Source of the DNA: Deinandra increscens subsp. villosa
Lineage: Eukaryota; Streptophyta; Magnoliopsida; Asterales; Asteraceae
Reading direction: 5' to 3'
Length of the DNA stretch: 64,000 nt
Assembly: GCA_039602395.1 (NCBI GenBank)
Contig: JBCNJP010000018.1
Span: 124,001-188,000, forward strand
The notes under the pieces were generated by a model. It saw nothing but the letters and a program-made list of their open reading frames with translations, searched no databases and was not told the origin of the DNA. Each line of letters starts with the position of its first letter. The first letter of the stretch is position 1. Made by a program: the position numbers and the translations under genes. Shown here piece after piece: positions 57,331-64,000 of the stretch.

Positions 57331-58072
57331 AGGATCAAGAAAACTTTTATTGCGTAAACACGAAAACAAATATTAAAACCTCTATAACTTTTTCATACCT
57401 TCATATTTTTTTTTAAAAAAAATTTGCACCAAAATCCTTATGATTATGTTTTTTAATTCTGGAAATAAATTAAAAAAATCAAGTTTTTGTATTTTTTATT
57501 ATTGCACATGTGCAATAATATTTTTATTGCTATTATTGCACATATGCAATAATATTAAAATCCCTATAACTTTCTCATACATTAAATTTTTCTATAAAAA
57601 ATTATACCATAAATCTTATATTCTGTTATCTTTAATTCTGGAAAAAAAAGAAATTTAACGTTTTTTTACATTTTTGATTATTGCACATGTGCAATAAAAA
57701 ATATTATTGCATATGTGCAATATTATTAAAACCTCTATAAATTTTTCATACGTTAAAATTTTTGATAAAAATTACACCATAAATCTTATAATTCTGTTAT
57801 CTTTAATTCTTGAAAAAAATAAAAAAAAATAACGTTTTTTTTGTAGTATTGCACATGTGTAATATAATTAATACGTATTATTACACATGTGCAATAATAA
57901 AGAAAATCACGAAATTTTAATTGTTTAATATTTTTTCCTAGAATTAAAGGTGATATATATCTAAGACTTTTGGTGCAATTGTTTTTTAAAAAATATTAAC
58001 ATATGAAGAAGTTATAGAGGTATTAATATTTGTTTTCGTGTTTTCACAATAAGATCTTGTTTTTATTTGATC

Positions 58073-58077
<5 letters not shown>
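57326..58077. mobile_element. TA-flanked palindromic element, 'TGCACATGTGCA' family, copy 3
   Basis: 752 bp in the same orientation as 9849-10616. Starts GGGTAAGGATCA and ends TTTTTATTTGATCATTTC. Several ATTGCACATGTGCAAT palindromes. Confidence 0.72.

Positions 58078-58130
<53 letters not shown>
58078..58130. repeat. (TA)n microsatellite
   Basis: About 26 TA units. Confidence 0.95.
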
Positions 58131-58132
<2 letters not shown>

Positions 58133-58676
58133 GTATATAAATGTTATCGAATGTATCCCGAGCCCTAAAAATATTATAAATATGACTCGTAATGTTTTGG
58201 TGCATAAAATAATAAAACTATAAAAGTTCGAGGGCCTAGAATGCAAATAATAGAAGTGTAGGGACTAAAAGTGCACAATAAACAAATCTGGCCGAAACCC
58301 TTGTTTCTCGCGTATCGCGGAGCACCATGGCCATCCCGGTGCAATAAGCGTAGCTGATATTTGCATCAAAATTGTTTTTGGCTCGATTTCAACCACGTTT
58401 CTCTTGTGTGTTCTCTAAAATTGGATTTCTATGCGTCGATTTAGGCCAGCTAGTCACCTTAGACACCTGGATGGGCTTAGGATGAACCTGAGGACTATAA
58501 ATAGAGCCCTTAACATCCGTTTTTCATCACCAATTCCTCAAATCTTCTCTCAAAAAACCCTCTTCTGGACCAGAAAGTTCATCGATCAAATTCGGCCAAA
58601 CGACGAGGAGCTAGGAGCTGAAACTTTGCAGTCACTCTTCATTTGGTATGATCTAAAATAACCTCTTTTAGTTTTT
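58131..58676 (+). repeat. LTR-like fragment with a promoter
   Basis: Has a TATA box (ACTATAAATAGAG, about 58494), a downstream T/C-rich leader, and TCGCGTATCGCGG inverted words upstream. It resembles the middle of a retrotransposon LTR that was joined to the truncated polymerase region at about 58677. No LTR ends are visible. Confidence 0.4.
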
Positions 58677-58689
58677 GATAATATTTGTG

Positions 58690-59555
58690 TGCTCGCGAAG
58701 CAAGGAGGATCATGTTCAACATCTTCGAGAAGTATTGGAAACGCTAAGGCGAGAGAGGTTGTATGCGAAGTTTTCTAAGTGTGCATTCTGGCTGCGAGAG
58801 GTATAATTTTTGGGAAACTTAGTCAGTTCTGATGGTATTTTGGTGGACCTTCGTAGGTGGAGGCAGTAGAGAAGTGGAGCATACTCAAGACCCCGACAGA
58901 AATTCGGAGTTTCTTGGGATTAGCAGGTTATTACAGGAGGTTTATTCAGGATTTCTCCAAAATAGCCTCGCCTTTAACGTGTCTGACAAGGAAGGGTGTG
59001 AAGTATGAGTAGGGGAAGGAGCCAGAGGAATCCTTTCGAACTTTAAAAGAAAGGTTGACTCACGCTCTGGTGTTAGCCTTACCGGAGGGAACTGAGGATA
59101 TGGTGGTGTATTCGGATGCTTCGTACCTAGGTCTCGGTTGTGTACTTATGCAATGAGGAAAGGTGATAGCCTGTGCTTCAAGGAAGCTGAAGGCGCACGA
59201 GGTCAAGTATCCTACTCATGACCTCGAGTTAGCGGCAGTGGTGTTCGCATTAAAAATATGTCGATGCTACCTTTATGGTGTCAAATGCATAATTTGCACT
59301 GATCATAAGAGTTTAAAATACTTCTCTGATCAGAAAGAGCTGAATATGAGGCAGAGAAGATGGTTGAAACTCATTAAGTATTACGATTTTGAGATGCATT
59401 ACCATCCGGGAAAGACCAACGTGGTGGCGGACGCATTGAGTAGAAAAGGGGAATTTGCTCCTATAAAAGTGAAGTCTATGAGGTTGGTGGTAACATCGAG
59501 CATTCTTGACTCGATCAGGAGTGTGCAAGCTGAGGAAATGAAAGAAGAAAACTAG
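58690..59555 (+). pseudogene. Reverse transcriptase C-terminus and RNase H remnant
   Basis: The RT thumb is readable with frame changes (HLREVLETLRRERLYAKFSK, SFLGLAGYYRRFIQDFSKIA). RNase H follows: VYSDASYLGLGCVLMQ, then a TGA at about 59154, then HDLELAAVVFALK, CTDHKSLKYF and ADALSRKGEF. The D-E-D residues of RNase H are recognisable, but the stop and the frameshift near 58850 make it a pseudogene. Confidence 0.87.
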
Positions 59556-59580
59556 AAAAAAGGCTCGGATAAAAGGGGCG

Positions 59581-60460
59581 GTGAAGGACCTATTCGACGG
59601 CAAGAACGGCCTTAAATATCGATTTGGTCGACTATGGGTTCCGCATACTTGTAGGGTGAAAAAGTTGCTTCTTGATGAGGCTCATAAGTCTTGTTACTCA
59701 ATTCACTCGGGGGCCACAAAGATGTACCATGACTTAAAGTGTGATTATTGGTGGCCCGAAATGAATCGTGACATCGTTAAGTATGTGAAAAAAATGTTTG
59801 ACTTGCCTACAAGTCAAATCAGAGCATCAAAAGCCCTATAGTAAGTTACAGCCATTGGAAATACCTGAATGGAAGTGGGGGCATATCACGATGCATTTGC
59901 TTACCAAACTACCTAAGACGGCAAGGAAATTCGATTCCATTTGGGTAGTGGTGGATAGACTCACTAAGAGTGCACATTTTCTGCCTATTAGTGATTCATA
60001 TACTTCCAAACAGTTGACGGATACTTATATCAAGCAGATAGTGTTGAGGCATGGTATTCCGGTTTCAATAACGTTAGACCGCGACACCCGTTTTACCTCC
60101 CATTTCAGGAAAGAGTTTCAGAAGGCTTTGGGTACTAGATTGCACTTTAGTACCGCATATCATCCTTAAACAGATGGTCAGAGTGAAAGAACAATTCAAA
60201 CTCTTGATGATATGTTGCGAGCGTGTGTTTTAGACTTTGGAGGCAGTTGGGATTCTCATCTACCGCTGGTAGAGTTCGCCTATAATAATAGCTACCATGC
60301 TAGTATAGGGATGCCCCCATATGAGATGCTCTATGGGAATGTAAAACCCCGTTATGTTAGGGTGAAGTGAGGGCAGTAAGAGCTTGCTCATAAGGATGTG
60401 GTTGAAGCCACAAGGAAGAGATGAGGAGATACTATCCATACCTTTTTGGTACATTGATTA
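59581..60460 (+). pseudogene. Integrase remnant
   Basis: Frame 59581-59841 has the N-terminal zinc domain (HKSCYSIHSGATKMYHDLK) but shifts before its Cys pair. Frame 59798-60169 carries the core (WVVVDRLTKSAHFLPI, TLDRDTRFTSHF), a stop, then DGQSERTIQTL. In the first catalytic motif His stands where relatives have Asp (ITMHLLTKLP). After PYEMLYG the sequence is rearranged with several stops, and no chromodomain is present. Confidence 0.85.
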
Positions 60461-60497
60461 AGTTTCGGGGACGAAACTCCCTATATAGGAGTGGAGT
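60461..60497 (+). other. Polypurine tract region
   Basis: GTTTCGGGGACGAAACTCC followed by a purine-rich GGAGTGGAGT just before the 3' LTR, typical of Tekay/Del chromoviruses. Confidence 0.85.
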
Positions 60498-62565
60498 TGT
60501 AACAACCCGATTTTTCAGTTGATTAAATGTTGTATTTTATGATGATTGTTAGTCGGGTAAATGGGTTAGTTAGCAACCGTTATAGCTAAATTTTGGTGAT
60601 TAGATGGTGGCTAATTAAATTAGAATGAAAGTGGATGAGTTAGTAGTAAAGTTATTACCTTTGGTTAGAAGAAATAAAATCTGCAAACTAGAGGGGGCTG
60701 CATGTAAATAATAAATTAATAGGAGAAATTAGTCTAGGAATTCATTCCCAGACATAGAGGTCACGACCATAGGGAGAAAAGAGGGAGAAAGCTTGGTTCT
60801 TGCTTGATTCATCAAATTGAGAGGGTAGGAGGGGTAATTAAGAAGGAGGAAGGCGATTTGGGGGCTAGGGAGTTTCCTAGAACTCAATTTTCATCATCTC
60901 AGCTTGGGTTTTAGAGCAGGTAAGTGATTTGTTGATGTGGTGATTTGATGGATCTTGAGGAAAGGTTAAATTGATAAAGGAATTGGGTTTGTTATGTGTT
61001 TCTATGCTTAGTATATGCTTGATTTCCTGATGCATGTGTGTATGATTGAAGTTTGATAGAAAATTTTGATGGGGGTTTAACCCATTATATAGAAATCGAT
61101 TTGTGTATATATGGTTGGGAGATTGGGAGTTGTTTTTAGTTCCTATATGCTTGTGTGTGGTGGTAATTGTGAAGTAATGCAGATTTTGAGAATTTGATAT
61201 GTGTTTAGATCATATGAGGTTGAATTGGGAGCTTCAATACGTTATGATAATAGGAAATTAGATTGATACATATTAGGTGTTTGATGAAATGCTTAAGAGA
61301 GTGCAGAATTTATACATTGATGAATTGCATACCCTATGGTAGTAATTTGATGTTATATGATGTAAATGATGGTCCCTAAATGGTTAAACTTGTTAACCTT
61401 GTGATATAGGTGGTGAAGCTGGAGAAAGTTCTACCAAGCATCAGGACGGAAAAGATAAGGCTTGACTATTTAGGTAACACAGAAAGTAAATTGAATGTTG
61501 TAGGAATGTGATATGCGTTACATGTTTTAGTAGAAGTAATAGTATGAAATGGATTAGTGCCATGAGAGTGATATGCCTTGGTTTATGTTCTTGATTGAAA
61601 TAAGGATGCAAAAAGAGTAATTGACCCATTTGGGTTAGAAGAAATAAACCCGTAAGGGTTAAGTGTGAAATAAAAGTAATCAAAGTGAATCTTGGATTTG
61701 GAATGTGGTTAGAAATAACCAAAAGTCTATGAATGTGCATTCGGGTGAGTGGATTGGTTTTGAAATAGGTGATAAGTGTGCAATGTGATGTTCTTTGGGG
61801 ACTAAAATTACTCTCTACATACGATGAAATTTCCATGCGAGTATGTGATTATGTAAAAAAAATTAGAAGTCATAAGAGTAAAGTTTTATTAGATGGGGCT
61901 TAACGGGTCTAACGAGTTGGCCTTGTTGATTGAATGTTATATGATTCTTAGTGTGTGATTTATGAATGTTTTAAAGCTTAATATGATGGTAGATATACAG
62001 GAATCTAATGTTGGTAGATTGGAGGAAAAAATGGGAATGTAGTAGGATGGCTGGAAAATGGACTGAAAATTGGATAAGTATAAAACTGGCAAACTTTAAC
62101 TCAATCCCTGGAAAATTAGCTCAAAGTGTATCTCCTGGAACCACCTCTGGCAAACGATACGCTTGCAGCACAAGCGTAACGCCTGGAACTAAAGGGTTCC
62201 AAGCGATACGCTTGGAACCAGATTTCATCTTGTGGAAGGGTTTATATGGGTTCGAAGGGTTTATTTGTCATTAACGCTAACGTGTTACTGGTGTTAATGA
62301 CAGGGATCAAGTAAGGAGGCCGGGACACGATCGTATAGGGACCTTTTTTGAAATCGAACACCAAGCCTTAAGAAGTTGTGGATATTTTGTGAATGTCTAG
62401 AATGTTTAAGTCCTGCTGCAACTCTGATAGACAATGGAAGTAAATGTTAACTTGTTTTGTAATGATTATGTTATAACACGGTTTTTAGCAAGTAATATAA
62501 GCGAAAATTTTCAACCCGTATTTTAATAACATTGAACGGGTGTATATAACGGATAGGGTGTTACA
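60498..62565 (+). repeat. 3' LTR of the truncated gypsy element
   Basis: 2068 bp from TGTAACAACCCGATTTTTC to GGATAGGGTGTTACA. At 62135-62222 it has AAACGATACGCTTGC, ACAAGCGTAACGCC and CCAAGCGATACGCTTGG, related to the words in the solo LTR at 51333-51428. The following TGTTT could be the right TSD; the left one is lost. Confidence 0.85.
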
Positions 62566-62970
62566 TGTTTTCATGCGACTAACGCATGGATAGCAAAATT
62601 TAAAGTAAATATAAAATCACACTCACTTGTTCATGTTTTTACATCATTAGCTCTTGTAAGTGAAGTCAAGAAAGCTTTGGTTGTCGGACCCACTTTTCAT
62701 TTCATTGTTTTTGTCATGATTGTGTTGAAATCTACCAAGAAATTCAACCGAAACAACCTTCCATAATTGATCCTTTTTGCCATCAATTTCTTCGCAATTA
62801 GAGTGATCTTTTTCTCATCCTTTCCGAATTGTTTCCTCTATTCCTTCACAATCGATCACTCTGCCGGTTAATTTATCTACCTCATTTATTTTTGTAGGTA
62901 TTCCATGTACACGATCTACTAATGACACTGTTAATTAATCATGTGAGTCATGCTATGAAATGTGTTGGTG
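62566..62970. other. Intergenic sequence
   Basis: AT-rich. I see no gene; the last part probably belongs to the older SINE or its flank. Confidence 0.5.
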
Positions 62971-62986
62971 AATTAAGTCTGGATTT

Positions 62987-63234
62987 ACCGTTGGGCATTT
63001 GTCCCAATGGAATGGTATGGGGATGAATGTTATAGTCTGGGGACTTAGAAGTCACAAGTTTAAATCTGACTCAAGGGGTTTTTCTTAAGTGGTGAGTTTC
63101 CTTCTTGATGGTGTTCCTGGGTGACTCAGGCCTGGAGTGTCAAATCCAGTATGGATGGTTGCAATTCCGTCTCAGAAAGGTTCACTCGGGTATTGAAGAT
63201 TTCGAAAGTAGTTTCAAACGTTGTTCAAAAAAAA
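62987..63234 (+). mobile_element. tRNA-derived SINE
   Basis: 248 bp between identical 16-bp direct repeats AATTAAGTCTGGATTT (62971-62986 and 63235-63250). The head has an A-box-like GGGCATTTGTCCCAATGG segment and a B-box-like AAGTTTAAATCTGAC. The tail ends in a run of A. Long TSDs with an A-rich tail are the mark of LINE-assisted insertion. Confidence 0.82.
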
Positions 63235-63250
63235 AATTAAGTCTGGATTT

Positions 63251-63335
63251 CAAATCATGTATGGGTGGTTGCAACCTCATCTAAGAAAGACTTATTAGGT
63301 ATTAGGGTTAGTTCCAAATGTGCGTTAAAAAGAAT
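63251..63335 (+). repeat. 3' part of an older SINE
   Basis: ATGGGTGGTTGCAACCTCAT..TAGTTCCAAATGTGC.TTAAAAA parallels the tail of the young SINE (ATGGATGGTTGCAATTCCGT..), so the young copy is inserted in an older relative. Confidence 0.65.
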
Positions 63336-63414
63336 AGCCGGTGTAATGGATTAAAAAGTTCTAAAAGGTTAATTACACAACCATATTAAACAAAATAACA
63401 TCTTTGACTAAATC

Positions 63415-63417
<3 letters not shown>

Positions 63418-63445
<28 letters not shown>
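63418..63445. repeat. (TA)n microsatellite
   Basis: About 13 TA units. Confidence 0.95.
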
Positions 63446-63446
<1 letters not shown>

Positions 63447-63645
63447 GTTGAGGTTCATTGTAGACACTTTCACATTTGAAATAACGGCCTTTCACATTGT
63501 TTTTCACATGTGAAATTTTCTGAACAATGAGAAAAAGGAAAAATAGGAAAAAGAAAATTAATCACAACCATTTGATCAAGTGATCTAATGGTGAAAAAAG
63601 GTGTATACCTGTCTACACTTATGGGGGTGTCTACAATGAACCTCA

Positions 63646-63647
<2 letters not shown>
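63446..63647. mobile_element. TA-flanked element, 'CATTGTAGACAC' family, copy 2
   Basis: 202 bp starting GGTTGAGGTTCATTGTAGAC and ending GTCTACAATGAACCTCACC. Inverse orientation to copy 1 at 52884-53074. Confidence 0.75.

Positions 63648-63687
<40 letters not shown>
63648..63687. repeat. (TA)n microsatellite
   Basis: About 19 TA units. Confidence 0.95.
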
Positions 63688-63693
<6 letters not shown>

Positions 63694-63944
63694 GTTATTT
63701 CACATGCGAAAGTGTCTACAAATTTTTTTTCACATGCGAAATTATTTGAAAAAAATAAAAAATAATAAAAAAGAAAAAAAGAAGAAAAAGAAAAAAATTG
63801 TTTTTTTCACATGCGAAATTGTATGAAAAGTGTAAAAAAAAAAGAAAAAAAAAATTAATCACAACCATTAGATCAAGAGATCTAAAGGTGAAAAAGAGTG
63901 TCTACATGTCTACACTTATGGAGGTGTCTACAATGAACTTTTCA
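63688..63944. mobile_element. TA-flanked element, 'CATTGTAGACAC' family, copy 3
   Basis: Contains TTTCACATGCGAAA words and ends TGTCTACAATGAACTTTTCAC. The left terminus is modified, so it may be a truncated or rearranged copy. Confidence 0.6.
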
Positions 63945-63961
63945 CTATATATATATATATA

Positions 63962-64000
63962 GGGTTAGGTTCAAATGAGAACTTTTAATTTTGAGAACTT
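63962..64000. mobile_element. TA-flanked element, 'GAGAACTTTTGAGAAC' family, partial
   Basis: Starts GGGTTAGGTTCAAATGAGAA after a TA tract and runs off the window end. Confidence 0.65.

Larger units (their letters stand above)
58677..62565 (+). mobile_element. Truncated Tekay/Del-like Ty3-gypsy element (3' half)
   Basis: Contains the end of reverse transcriptase, RNase H, a degraded integrase, a polypurine tract and the 3' LTR in normal order. Gag, protease and most of reverse transcriptase are gone. The remaining genes have stops and deletions, and the chromodomain part is lost. Confidence 0.88.

Overview
The window looks like nuclear DNA of a flowering plant, most likely a eudicot. It is AT-rich and full of long (TA)n microsatellites, and consists almost entirely of plant transposable elements: Athila-like, Tat-like and Tekay/Del-like Ty3-gypsy, Ty1-copia, CACTA, hAT and SINE. 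Asteraceae is a guess from general sequence character, not something the sequence proves. I found no convincing host gene, rRNA, tRNA gene or CRISPR array.

The backbone is one old non-coding LTR retrotransposon on the minus strand (LARD-like) that occupies about 9399-52164 and probably runs off the left edge. Its left-hand (3') LTR is 9399-14049, its internal domain 14050-23083 and its right-hand (5') LTR 23084-52164. Other elements have split it apart, and target-site duplications (TSDs) can be read for nearly all of them: a hAT-like element (9493-11951, 8-bp TSD) in the left LTR; a gag-only Copia (14471-18776, TSD TGTGA) in the internal domain; and in the right LTR a CACTA transposon (23659-31138, TSD ATA), a composite element with inverted LTRs (32990-37454, TSD AATGG), a Tat-lineage gypsy (37556-47756, TSD AAGCG/AAGCA) and a solo LTR (48122-51798, TSD TCATC) that itself carries a 292-bp hAT MITE. 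Removing the insertions leaves 2184 bp and 2185 bp for the part shared by the two LTRs, which supports the reconstruction.

Left of the backbone (1-9398) a (TA)n tract carries several palindromic elements and a very young Athila-like Gag-protease element (2123-9393, TSD ATATG) whose two LTRs differ by about five substitutions. Right of the backbone (52165-64000) lie more (TA)n-embedded palindromic elements, a possible Helitron-derived stretch (54416-57264), the truncated 3' half of a Tekay/Del-like gypsy with its LTR (58677-62565), and a SINE inserted into an older SINE (62987-63234).

The most interesting signals are: (1) a set of unrelated palindromic elements that all sit in (TA)n microsatellites and share the terminal pattern TATAGGG..AGGWTCA; (2) a nearly intact CACTA with an intact five-exon TNPA-like gene, a TNP2 gene broken by one stop, and a perfectly palindromic subterminal repeat; (3) an intron-containing antisense gene in the Tat element; (4) an insertion bounded by a true TSD but ending in inverted, non-identical LTRs; and (5) a different short word repeated many times in or near the LTRs of each retroelement.
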